DNA of 64,000 nucleotides from Paenibacillus oralis. GTDB taxonomy: Bacteria; Bacillota; Bacilli; Paenibacillales; Paenibacillaceae. Within the stretch, counting starts at the first letter, position 1, and the number at the start of each line of letters is the position of its first letter. The position numbers were made by a program, and so were the translations under genes. The stretch covers positions 6,073,071 through 6,137,070 of the forward strand of contig NZ_RRCN01000001.1 of assembly GCF_003863965.1 (NCBI RefSeq). Direction: 5' to 3'. This document shows positions 33,355 to 41,107 of the stretch, piece after piece. Under the pieces are notes generated by a model. That model was not told where the DNA came from, searched no databases, and worked only from the letters and a program-made list of their open reading frames with translations.

Positions 33355-34461
33355 ATGCTAAAAAATGTAACCTCTTCCCAAATTTTTTCGCTCTATAATT
33401 TACATATTTTCACCACCGTTATCGCTTTTTTCATGGGGATCATGATCGCGAGCAGCAAGTATTCCGCACCGGTTGCCACATTGGTTGGAGGCTTTCTGGC
33501 TCTGGTGCTGGTATACCCCGCTTATAAGGTCGGGGCTTCGCGTCCCGGCGAGTTCCTCGTGCAATATGGCAGCGAGCTTGTCGGCCGGCCTTTGCATTTT
33601 TGCTTCATGCTTTACATCTTGCTGATACATATCCTTCTCGCCGCGCTCAATCTTAGGGAACTGGCCGACTATTTGCTCTCCGAGTATTTGATCGACACCC
33701 CCAGTTTGGCCGTTGTGGGCATCTTCGGCATTTGTGTCGCTTACGCCGTGCGCTGCGGGTTAAACACAATTTTCCTTGCGGCCGAAGGAATATTCCTCAT
33801 CACCGCTTTGGCCTTCCTGTCCATCCCGCTGATCGGGTTTCAGGAAATGGAGATTGACATGTTCATCGCGCTAGCGACCCATTTGACGGTGAAGGATTTG
33901 TGGGACAGCATCTACGGGACCATCTCCATTTTCGGCGAGCTGGCCTTCCTGTTTTTGCTTTTTCCTTATTTGAAAAGACCGAAAAAAGTTTACCGGACTT
34001 ATTTTTTTATAACCCTTACGTCATTGGCGGTCATCATTACGCATCTGATCCCGGTCCTGCTTACCTTCGGGCCGAATCTGGGGGCCAATCTGATGTACCC
34101 CGATATGGAGCTGGTCCGCTTTATCCGGGGCGGGTCGTTCATCGATACGATGGACCCGATTCTGATCATTCTTTGGCTGACGAGCATTTTCGTTAAAATC
34201 TCGTTTATTGTTTTTACGGCGGTAACCTGCCTGTCTCAACTGACCGGCGTGAATGACCATAAGCCCTTTACGCTGCCTATAACCGCCTTTATCATCGTGT
34301 TCTCCATGTGCATCGCAAGGACCCCGCCCGAATTAACTCGTTTTCTGTCCAACGACTGGCCCGCACTAATGATCTTCGCCGAATTTCTGATCCCGTTTGT
34401 CTATTGGATGGCGGGGATCGCGCGCGGCTCGATCAAGAAAGCCAAACCGGAAAGCCGGTAA
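33355..34461 (+). CDS. Spore germination permease subunit B
   Basis: A 368-residue GerAB-family (APC superfamily) membrane protein with about ten helices, from IFTTVIAFFMGIMIASSKYS to MIFAEFLIPFVYWMAGIARG. It has the family-type stretches VYPAYKVGASRPGEFLVQYG, LNLRELADYLLSEYLI and YGTISIFGELAFLFLLFPYLKRPKK. The B subunit is thought to bind the germinant. AGGAGG precedes the ATG. It is the last gene of the intact receptor operon; the ligand cannot be predicted. Confidence 0.94.
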   Translation: MLKNVTSSQIFSLYNLHIFTTVIAFFMGIMIASSKYSAPVATLVGGFLALVLVYPAYKVGASRPGEFLVQYGSELVGRPLHFCFMLYILLIHILLAALNLRELADYLLSEYLIDTPSLAVVGIFGICVAYAVRCGLNTIFLAAEGIFLITALAFLSIPLIGFQEMEIDMFIALATHLTVKDLWDSIYGTISIFGELAFLFLLFPYLKRPKKVYRTYFFITLTSLAVIITHLIPVLLTFGPNLGANLMYPDMELVRFIRGGSFIDTMDPILIILWLTSIFVKISFIVFTAVTCLSQLTGVNDHKPFTLPITAFIIVFSMCIARTPPELTRFLSNDWPALMIFAEFLIPFVYWMAGIARGSIKKAKPESR

Positions 34462-34553
34462 CCCGGCACGCCAGCATAAGGGAGCTTCGGCAATTCTTCG
34501 TGCCTATGTTGCTGAAATCGGCTAAAATACTTGCGAAGGGAGTGAGATTCAAT

Positions 34554-35411
34554 TTGACTCATACATTTACATGGGCGGATGTTGCAGCACTGCAAAAAGC
34601 CGTCGAACAGCAGGATGGAATTTCGTTAAAGCTGAACTGGGACACCCTGCTTGCCGGTAAAGAAGACGACGGCGTCCACTTGGCCGACTTCAAGGACGGG
34701 AAGCTTGTGGCTTTTCTCGGAAAATATTCGTTTGGCGGCAGCCTGGAAATTTGCGGCATGGTGCATCCGGATTACCGCAGGCAAGGAATCTTTACCGGTT
34801 TGCTGGAGCGTGCCTTGGATGCGCCGACACAGCAAGCCCACGCGAAAATTTTGCTCAACGCTCCGGGCGATTCGGAAACCGGCAAGCGGTTCCTGGACAG
34901 CGTGAGCTGCCGCTTTGCGTTCAGCGAATATCAAATGAAGCTGGAAACCTCCGGATTTGCCGGGGAACACGCCGCCCGCACCAATGACGCCGATGACGTC
35001 TCCATCTCGCTCGCGCCGGCCGAAGAAGCCGACAAAGCCGTGTTACAGCGGCTCGATAGCGAAGGGTTCAAGATGGAGCCGGAAGAGGTCCGGCGCTTTT
35101 ACGAGGAGTTGTCCCCTGGGGAAGTGGCCCAAAACGAGCTGATTTTGCTGGCTGGGGAGCCGGCCGGGAAAATCCGCATTTCCCGCCATGAAGGCGAAGC
35201 GTGGATTTACGGGTTCGTCGTCGATGCGAAGCTGCGCGGCCAGGGCATCGGCAGCGCAGCCTTGCGCCACGTCATCAAGCGGGAACAGGCGGCCGGTTAC
35301 GATGTTTGGCTCGAGGTCGCCCTGGATAACCCAAACGCCAAAAAGCTCTACGAAAACGCTGGCTTCCGCGTTTGGCGGTCTCAGGATTATTACGAGTACG
35401 AACGTAAATAG
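34554..35411 (+). CDS. Double GNAT-domain acetyltransferase
   Basis: A 285-residue protein with two GNAT folds. The N-terminal one (residues ~35-130) has GMVHPDYRRQGIFTGLLERAL, an acetyl-CoA pyrophosphate loop. The C-terminal one (~150-285) has YGFVVDAKLRGQGIGSAALRHV and LEVALDNPNAKKLYENAGFRVW, the best-conserved motifs A and B. Such pairs usually have one active and one degenerate half. The acceptor is unknown. The start is uncertain: TTG 34554, 11 bases after GGGAG, is the best candidate; GTG 34542 and ATG 34506 are in frame. It follows the ger operon without being part of it. Confidence 0.8.
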   Translation: MTHTFTWADVAALQKAVEQQDGISLKLNWDTLLAGKEDDGVHLADFKDGKLVAFLGKYSFGGSLEICGMVHPDYRRQGIFTGLLERALDAPTQQAHAKILLNAPGDSETGKRFLDSVSCRFAFSEYQMKLETSGFAGEHAARTNDADDVSISLAPAEEADKAVLQRLDSEGFKMEPEEVRRFYEELSPGEVAQNELILLAGEPAGKIRISRHEGEAWIYGFVVDAKLRGQGIGSAALRHVIKREQAAGYDVWLEVALDNPNAKKLYENAGFRVWRSQDYYEYERK

Positions 35412-35425
35412 CGGAAATCGGAAAA

Positions 35426-35453
35426 GCCGCCAAAGCAATTAGCTCTGGCGGCC
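35426..35453 (+). terminator. Hairpin after the GNAT gene
   Basis: GCCGCCAAAGC and GCTCTGGCGGC form an 11-bp stem with one mismatch just after the stop codon. The plus-strand T run is poor, so termination is only likely. Confidence 0.45.
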
Positions 35454-35556
35454 TTATGATGGGGGCACTATGCCTGTCTCTCGCTGTCTGCCACTGTCTG
35501 CCGGAAATAACGGTAAATTGTGGCGCTAATGTTGAGCTTTTGCTTCGCGCTCGCAA

Positions 35557-35720
35557 AATAGCGGAACTTTTAGTATCTATTTCTGCCAACAGTCAGGGAA
35601 ATACGCCTCTTTATCCGCATTTTCAGAACATAGCGGTAAAAAAGTCCTCTATTATAACAAACTTCCCATATTAGAGAAAATAAAGCCACTTTTTACCGCT
35701 ATTTCCGTGGCCTCCGTAAA
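35557..35720. repeat. Intergenic repeat family A, copy 2
   Basis: AT-rich non-coding stretch with AAAATAGCGGAAC, ACATAGCGGTAAAAAAG, CCTCTATTATAAC and CTTTTTACCGCTATTTCC. Its last ~80 bp (35644-35720) are closely similar to 50968-51046. The rest of the 35.4-35.7 kb gap has no gene. Confidence 0.6.
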
Positions 35721-35755
35721 AATGAAGCGCGGCCCCCTGGCGAGGCCGCGCTTCA
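35716..35755 (-). terminator. Strong terminator of the ABC exporter remnant
   Basis: A perfect 13-bp stem (35721-35733 with 35743-35755) is followed on the minus strand by five Ts (35716-35720). It overlaps the stop codon of the pseudogene frame. Confidence 0.85.
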
Positions 35756-36235
35756 TTTCGGCTCAGCTGCGCGAGTCCGCTGAAGCCGAAGCCGTGGCGT
35801 TGATCTCCCCGAACTGCGCCCGGAGCAGCCGGCGGCGATCAGCTCGTCATGGCGCCCCTGCTCCGAAATACCCTCCTCCGTCACGACGACGATGCGGTCG
35901 GCATTTTTGATCGTTGCCAGCCGGTGCGCGATGACGAGCGTCGTCCGGCCCGCCGACAGTTCGGCCAGCGACTGCTGGATCGCCAGCTCGGTTTCGGTGT
36001 CGAGCGCCGACGTCGCCTCGTCGAGGATCAGGATCGGCGGATTTTTCAGGAACATCCAGGCGATCGCGCAGACGAGCACCGGTACAACCAGAAACGTGAG
36101 CACCGCCAGCTTCCAGTTGATTGTCAGTATGAGCAGGAACGAGCCGACCAGCGTCATCCCGGCGATAAACAGGTCCTCCGGACCGTGTTGGGCCACTTCC
36201 CCGATATTGTCCAGGTCGTTGGAAATACGCGACAT
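35753..36235 (-). pseudogene. Collapsed ABC exporter (half-transporter) pseudogene
   Basis: The frame encodes a membrane-domain piece of a BmrA/MsbA-type half-transporter ([20 protein letters not shown], then [23 protein letters not shown]) joined directly to the end of a nucleotide-binding domain starting just before Walker B ([20 protein letters not shown], then [19 protein letters not shown]). Walker A, the Q-loop and the signature motif are missing, as are the first membrane helices; roughly 200-odd residues have been deleted between the two pieces. The tail after DELIAAG is out of frame with the normal family end. The protein cannot act as an ATPase. Confidence 0.88.
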
Positions 36236-36421
36236 ACCTATCCATTTCGGCGCTTGGAAAAAAGACTATCATAAATATCCGCTAAAATGAAGAAGTTTTC
36301 ATGGATGCTGGCATGGGAATAGAAAAATAAGGTACAATAACTACCGGATCAACCGTATTAAGGACATGTTTCCCGGGAGGGAAAGCCGCAGGTGCTGGCG
36401 GCGGAAGGAAGGATCGTAACT

Positions 36422-37285
36422 ATGTACGTAGCAGATGACTGGAAAGATTACGAAGTGATGGATACCGGGAACGGGGAAAAACTGGAGCGCTGGGGCGACG
36501 TGATTTTGCGCCGTCCCGATCCGCAAATCATTTGGCCGATCGAGAGCGAGGATAAACGGTGGCGCGAGGTGCACGGCCATTATCACCGCAGTTCCTCGGG
36601 CGGCGGCCAATGGGAAATGAAGAAGCAAATTCCCGACCGCTGGACCGTTTCCTACGACCGGCTGAAATTTTATATTCGCCCCACCAACTTTAAACATACC
36701 GGGCTGTTCCCGGAACAAGCGGCCAACTGGCGCTGGATGATGGACAAGATCGCCGCAGCGGGCCGGCCGATATCGGTGCTCAACCTGTTTGCTTACACCG
36801 GGGGCGCATCGGTCGCGGCCGCTTCCGCCGGCGCGTCGGTCGTGCACGTCGACGCGGCCAAAGGCATGGTGCAGTGGGCCAAGGAGAACCTGGCCCTCTC
36901 CGGCCTTGGCGACCGGCCGGTCCGCTTCATTACGGACGACGTGTTCAAGTTCGTGCAGCGGGAGCAGCGGCGCGGCAACCGCTATGACGCGATCATCATG
37001 GACCCGCCGTCCTACGGACGGGGCCCTGGCGGCGAGATGTGGAAGCTGGAGCAAAGCCTGTACCCGTTTGTGGAATCGTGCCTGTCGATTTTATCGGACA
37101 CGCCGCTGTTTTTCCTGATCAACTCTTATACAACCGGGATATCGCCAACCGTACTGCACAACATGTTATCAATGACCGTGAAGCGCCGGTTCGGCGGGCG
37201 GATTTCCGCCGGGGAGCTGGGCCTGCCGATCACCGTATCCGGGCTGCATCTGCCCTGCGGCATTCTCGGCCGCTGGGAGGAGTAA
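36422..37285 (+). CDS. Class I SAM-dependent rRNA methyltransferase (RlmI-like)
   Basis: A 287-residue methyltransferase. Motif I is VLNLFAYTGGASVAAASAG, the acidic loop VVHVDAAKGMVQWAKENL, and the catalytic motif MDPPSYGRG; these match the COG1092-type rRNA cytosine methyltransferases, but the N-terminal PUA domain of RlmI is absent. The N-terminal part binds the substrate (WEMKKQIPDRWTVSY, FYIRPTNFKHTGLFPEQ). The ATG at 36422 has GGAAGGA eight bases upstream; an in-frame GTG at 36392 is less likely. Three base pairs separate it from the pseudouridine synthase gene, so the two form an RNA-modification operon. Confidence 0.88.
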   Translation: MYVADDWKDYEVMDTGNGEKLERWGDVILRRPDPQIIWPIESEDKRWREVHGHYHRSSSGGGQWEMKKQIPDRWTVSYDRLKFYIRPTNFKHTGLFPEQAANWRWMMDKIAAAGRPISVLNLFAYTGGASVAAASAGASVVHVDAAKGMVQWAKENLALSGLGDRPVRFITDDVFKFVQREQRRGNRYDAIIMDPPSYGRGPGGEMWKLEQSLYPFVESCLSILSDTPLFFLINSYTTGISPTVLHNMLSMTVKRRFGGRISAGELGLPITVSGLHLPCGILGRWEE

Positions 37286-37288
37286 ACG

Positions 37289-38056
37289 ATGATGGATGGC
37301 GGAGCAAAACGGACGACGGGACAGCCGGAGATGGCCATCCTGTACGAAGACAACCACCTGCTCGGGATCGAAAAGCCGGTGAACGTGCCGACCCAGGAGG
37401 ATGCCAGCGGCGACCCTGATCTCCTGAACCTGCTGAAGGAGGATCTCAAACGCCGCTACCAGAAGCCCGGCAACGTCTACCTGGGGCTGGTGCACCGGCT
37501 GGACCGCCCCGTCGGCGGCGCGATGATCTTCGCCAAGACGTCGAAAGCGGCCTCGCGGCTGGCCGAAGCGGTGCGCAGCCGCCGCTTCGGCAAAACGTAC
37601 GTGGCCGTCGTGCACGGCACTCCGCCGCAGCGCCAGGGGCGTCTGACCGACACGCTGCTGAAGGACGAGCGCACCAATACGGTGGCCGTCGTTCCGGCCG
37701 GGACGCCGGGCGGCAAAGAGGCGCGGCTCGACTATAAAGTGCTCGGCGTTGCGGCCGAGGAGCGCCTCAGCCTGGTGCAGGTGGAGCTGCACACCGGCAG
37801 GCCGCATCAGATCCGCGTGCAGATGAGCCGGATCGGCTGCCCGCTGTACGGCGACCAGAAATACGGCGCGGCCCTGAACAAACCGGGCCAGCAAATCGCT
37901 TTATGGTCGCTGTACATAGGTTTTCCGCATCCGGTCGGCAAGCAGCCCGTCGACCTGATCTCGCTGCCTCCCCGCCAGTATCCCTGGCAGCTCTGGGAGG
38001 AGCGCGTATATACCAATCTAGCGGCGATGCTTCAAGCGGGGGAAAACGGTTTTTAG
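37289..38056 (+). CDS. RluA-family pseudouridine synthase
   Basis: A 255-residue pseudouridine synthase. The catalytic aspartate is in GLVHRLDRPVGGAMIFAKTS, and HTGRPHQIRVQMSRIGCPLYGDQKYG is the RluA-type core. No S4 domain precedes the core, so it resembles short RluA-like proteins. It isomerises uridine in rRNA or tRNA; the site is unknown. GGAGG precedes the ATG, overlapping the end of the methyltransferase gene. It is followed by a strong hairpin shared with the convergent marR-type gene. Confidence 0.92.
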   Translation: MMDGGAKRTTGQPEMAILYEDNHLLGIEKPVNVPTQEDASGDPDLLNLLKEDLKRRYQKPGNVYLGLVHRLDRPVGGAMIFAKTSKAASRLAEAVRSRRFGKTYVAVVHGTPPQRQGRLTDTLLKDERTNTVAVVPAGTPGGKEARLDYKVLGVAAEERLSLVQVELHTGRPHQIRVQMSRIGCPLYGDQKYGAALNKPGQQIALWSLYIGFPHPVGKQPVDLISLPPRQYPWQLWEERVYTNLAAMLQAGENGF

Positions 38057-38071
38057 TTTTTAAACGAAGAT

Positions 38072-38111
38072 GGCGGGATGTTTGGATTTCCGGTAATCCA
38101 AGCATCCCGCC
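38072..38111. terminator. Bidirectional hairpin between convergent genes
   Basis: A 17-bp stem with one mismatch (38072-38088 with 38095-38111) and 6-nt loop lies between the pseudouridine synthase and the MarR-type gene. T runs are weak on both sides. Confidence 0.7.
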
Positions 38112-38170
38112 TCTATTTGGTTTGCGCCTCGGTTCGCGCCCTGATATGCCGCCGTTATGCCGATATACTG

Positions 38171-38581
38171 TTATTTCGTTCCGGCAATTTTCCCCAATAA
38201 ATAAACAAGCAGTTGCTGATTGTGGGTCGAAATTCGGTCAAGCACGCCGCTTAAATATTCGTTCCTGACGGATACGCCGCGCTCTACCTCCTGCTGTCCT
38301 TTTTCCGTGATCGATATCCATACGTTGCGCCGGTCCTGGTCATCGCGGTCGCGCCGGATCAATTCGCCCCGTTCCATCCGGTCCAGCAGCATCGTCACCG
38401 CCGCCGGCGTCGTCGATAAATGCGGAATCAAGTCGGATGGCTTCAGATTGCCCTGCTGCGTAAGGAGCTCCAGCACGTTCAATTGCGACATCGTCAGCGT
38501 CGGAGCCAGTTTCTCCTCCATATGGTCCTGATAATCCTTCACGATGAGATCCAGCAATCTGGCAAATTCAGCGGTATGCAA
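38171..38581 (-). CDS. MarR-family transcriptional regulator
   Basis: A 136-residue winged-helix regulator. LTMSQLNVLELLTQQGNLKPSDLIPHLSTTPAAVTMLLDRMERGELI is the DNA-binding region and DRRNVWISITEKGQ the wing. The start is most likely TTG 38581, six bases after GGGAGGG; the upstream ATG at 38608 would place that ribosome site inside the gene. MarR proteins are usually repressors of efflux or stress genes. The nearest candidates here are divergent or separate, so the target is unknown. Confidence 0.88.
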   Translation of the reverse strand: MHTAEFARLLDLIVKDYQDHMEEKLAPTLTMSQLNVLELLTQQGNLKPSDLIPHLSTTPAAVTMLLDRMERGELIRRDRDDQDRRNVWISITEKGQQEVERGVSVRNEYLSGVLDRISTHNQQLLVYLLGKIAGTK

Positions 38582-38672
38582 TCCTATCCCTCCCTGCTTA
38601 CACGTCATTAATCAATTCGCCTTCAAAAGTGGAAATTCCTGCTTGTCCGCACCCGATCTTTACGCCAGCGCC

Positions 38673-38720
38673 AAAAACGGCCATCCGCGGCCGGCGGTTT
38701 GCCGGGCGGATGACCGTTTT
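38673..38720 (-). terminator. Terminator of the branched-chain aminotransferase gene
   Basis: A 14-bp stem with one mismatch (38675-38688 with 38706-38719) is followed on the minus strand by a T run at 38673-38677 overlapping the stem base. It lies 25 bp after the ilvE stop. Confidence 0.75.
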
Positions 38721-38744
38721 GGCTTGGTTCCTCTCTTGATTCGT

Positions 38745-39812
38745 TTATTTGACGACATGTCTCCAGCCGTAAGGATCAGGGAGCACCCCGCGCTGAATTC
38801 CGGTGAGCTCGTTGTATAATTTCTCGGAAAGCGCTCCTGTCTTGCCCCCGGAAATTTCAATTTCACGGTCTTCCCATCGCATCCAGCCGATCGGAGAGAT
38901 GACCGCCGCCGTCCCTGTGCCAAACGCTTCTTCCAGCTCGCCCCGCTGGCTTGCTTCAAACAGCTCGCCAACGCTGATGCGCCGCTCCTCCACCGGAATC
39001 CCCCATTCCCGCAGCAAATGCAGCACCGAATCCCGGGTAATCCCCGCCAAGATGCTTCCGCTCAATTCCGGGGTAATCACCTTTCCGTTCACTTTAAAAA
39101 ACACGTTCATGCTGCCGACTTCTTCGATGTATTTTTTCTCTACCCCATCCAGCCAGAGCACCTGCGAAAATCCGAATTGCTTGGCGTCCTCCTGGGCTTT
39201 GAGACCGGATGCGTAATTCCCCGACGTTTTCGCCTCGCCGGTGCCTCCGCGCACGGCCCGCACGTATTGATCCTCCACATGAATCCGTACCGGATGGATC
39301 CCTTCCGAATAATAGGCCCCGACCGGCGTTAAAATCACGATGAACTGATATTCCCGGGCTGCCCTGACCCCAAGGCCCGCTTCCGTCGCGATCATAAAGG
39401 GGCGGATGTAGAGCGAATTCCCTTCGCCTTCGGGAACCCAAGCCTCATCCAGCTCAATCAGCTTGCGAATAGCCTCCAGGACCGGGCCGGCATCAACCTC
39501 GGGCATGCCCATACGAATGCACGATGTGTTCATCCGTCGGAAATTCATCTCGGGCCGGAACAAAACGACATTCCCTTCCGGCGTACGGTACGCCTTCATG
39601 CCCTCGAACACTTCCTGTCCGTAATGAAACACCATCGCCGACGGGTCCAGCATGAGCGGGCCGTAAGGCACGATTCGCGGGTCATGCCAGCCCTTTTCTT
39701 CCGAATAATCCATGAGCAGCATATGATCGGTAAAATATTTGCCAAAACCAAGCTGATCCGCAGCCGGCTTCGCTTTTTTGTTCGAGCTGAGCGTGATTTT
39801 CAACTGATCCAT
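38745..39812 (-). CDS. ilvE: Branched-chain amino acid aminotransferase
   Basis: A 355-residue fold-type IV PLP enzyme of the larger (BCAT II) kind. The PLP lysine lies in AVRGGTGEAKTSGNYASGLKA, the substrate loop in MVFHYGQEVFEGMKAYRTPEG, and the C-terminal signature in EEAFGTGTAAVISPIGWMRW. It interconverts Leu, Ile and Val with their 2-keto acids using 2-oxoglutarate. ATG 39812 has AGAGGA eight bases upstream; a longer frame to 39905 is open but lacks a ribosome site. It is divergent from a LysR-type gene, with 136 bp between starts, so the regulator may control it. Confidence 0.93.
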   Translation of the reverse strand: MDQLKITLSSNKKAKPAADQLGFGKYFTDHMLLMDYSEEKGWHDPRIVPYGPLMLDPSAMVFHYGQEVFEGMKAYRTPEGNVVLFRPEMNFRRMNTSCIRMGMPEVDAGPVLEAIRKLIELDEAWVPEGEGNSLYIRPFMIATEAGLGVRAAREYQFIVILTPVGAYYSEGIHPVRIHVEDQYVRAVRGGTGEAKTSGNYASGLKAQEDAKQFGFSQVLWLDGVEKKYIEEVGSMNVFFKVNGKVITPELSGSILAGITRDSVLHLLREWGIPVEERRISVGELFEASQRGELEEAFGTGTAAVISPIGWMRWEDREIEISGGKTGALSEKLYNELTGIQRGVLPDPYGWRHVVK

Positions 39813-39948
39813 GTTCCGCATCCTCTTTTCTTCTCTATTTTCTATTGCATTTACTATAACGGTATCCCTTTCATTGATCAATGACATAATATCGATTATA
39901 ATCATAGAAATTATCTATTAAAGGCATAGGAAAGTCGGAGGTTGTATC

Positions 39949-40854
39949 GTGGAGCATCGCTTGTTGGAATACTTCATCGTCTTGGGGGAAGAACTGCATT
40001 TCACCAAAGCCGCGGATCGGCTTGGCATTAGCCAGCCCACGCTCAGTCATCAAATCCGGCTTCTTGAGCAGGAGCTGGGGACCCCTTTGTTTCAACGCTC
40101 CGGCAAAAAAAATTACTTGACCCAAGCCGGACAAGTTCTAATGGAGCATGCCCGCCGCGTCATTTACGAGCTGGAGCAAGCCAAGCTGGAAATCGGCCAG
40201 CTTAGCGGCATGAGGCGCGGCCGCTTGAGGATCGGCTGCTCCGGCAACCATCTGCTGGAGAGCAAGCTGATATCGTTTCACCGGCAGTACCCCGGCATCG
40301 AGCTGGACGTGATCGAGCTGGCGACTGAGGAAACCCACGCCGGTCTGCTGGGCAATCAGCTTGATCTCGGCGTCGTCTTCCTGCCGCTGCAGGACGAGCA
40401 AATCGTCAGCCGGCCGCTGTTCGACGAGGAATTGGTGCTGGTCGTCGCCAGCCGGCATCCGTTTGCCGGGCTGCCGGAGGTGACCTTGGAGCAGCTTGTC
40501 CAGCTGCCGCTGGTGCTGTTCCCGCCGAAGTTTTTCGTCCGCCAGCTGTTCGACGCGGCCTGCACCGAACACGGCATCGCGCTGAAGCCGGTCATGGAGC
40601 TGTCGACGATGGAGTCCCAGGTGCGGATGGTTCGCAGCCATGTCGGCGGAACGATCCTGCCGGCTTCGTACGCCTGGACGCTGGACGGAACGGTAATGGG
40701 CAGATTGGGCGACGGTTTTGGCGATGGGTTTGGCGATTTCTCCATCATTCCGCTTGCCGAGCCCGCTCCGCGCAAACAAGTCGGCTTGGTCTACCGTAAA
40801 AACATGTTTATGGACGCCACCCTGGAAGCTTTTATTCGCCATTTGACCGGGTGA
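39949..40854 (+). CDS. LysR-family transcriptional regulator
   Basis: A 301-residue LysR-type regulator. The HTH is EELHFTKAADRLGISQPTLSHQIRLLEQELG, followed by the linker helix and a substrate domain starting MRRGRLRIGCSGNHLLESKL. The start is GTG 39949 with GGAGG nine bases upstream. It is divergent from ilvE, the classic arrangement for a LysR regulator and its target; the shared gap is AT-rich. A short GDGF repeat occurs near residue 265. The effector is unknown; the CynR/CbbR-like sequence does not settle it. Confidence 0.9.
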   Translation: MEHRLLEYFIVLGEELHFTKAADRLGISQPTLSHQIRLLEQELGTPLFQRSGKKNYLTQAGQVLMEHARRVIYELEQAKLEIGQLSGMRRGRLRIGCSGNHLLESKLISFHRQYPGIELDVIELATEETHAGLLGNQLDLGVVFLPLQDEQIVSRPLFDEELVLVVASRHPFAGLPEVTLEQLVQLPLVLFPPKFFVRQLFDAACTEHGIALKPVMELSTMESQVRMVRSHVGGTILPASYAWTLDGTVMGRLGDGFGDGFGDFSIIPLAEPAPRKQVGLVYRKNMFMDATLEAFIRHLTG

Positions 40855-40879
40855 GCCGAAATGCTTCACACCTCCTTAA

Positions 40880-40954
40880 TTGGAAAAATCCAATAGATTT
40901 CTTCAAATCGCCCGTTTTACGCCCTGCCGAGGCTAATCTATTGGAAATATCCAA
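40880..40954. repeat. Paired TTGGA-N4-TCCAA palindromes
   Basis: TTGGAAAAATCCAA (40880-40893) and TTGGAAATATCCAA (40941-40954) are each palindromic and together form a larger imperfect inverted repeat through adjoining ATAGATT and AATCTAT. They lie between the LysR stop and the parC terminator, where no promoter is expected. They may form nested hairpins in RNA or bind a protein. Confidence 0.55.
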
Positions 40955-41026
40955 TCAAGCAACCGCTTGCGGTTTATCTCTAACGATCCCCCCTCCCACC
41001 TAACCGGTTATCCCCAATCACACGGC

Positions 41027-41080
41027 AAAAAAGCTCCGCGCACGTTGTACAGAGAGAACATTCGTACGCGAAGCTTTTTT
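41027..41080. terminator. Bidirectional terminator between LysR-type gene and parC
   Basis: An 18-bp imperfect stem (41027-41044 with 41063-41080) is flanked by A6 on one side and T6 on the other, so each strand ends with a U tract after a GC-rich stem. It lies 28 bp from the parC stop. Confidence 0.88.
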
Positions 41081-41107
41081 AACCGTTACTCCAACTGGTT
41101 TGCTGCG

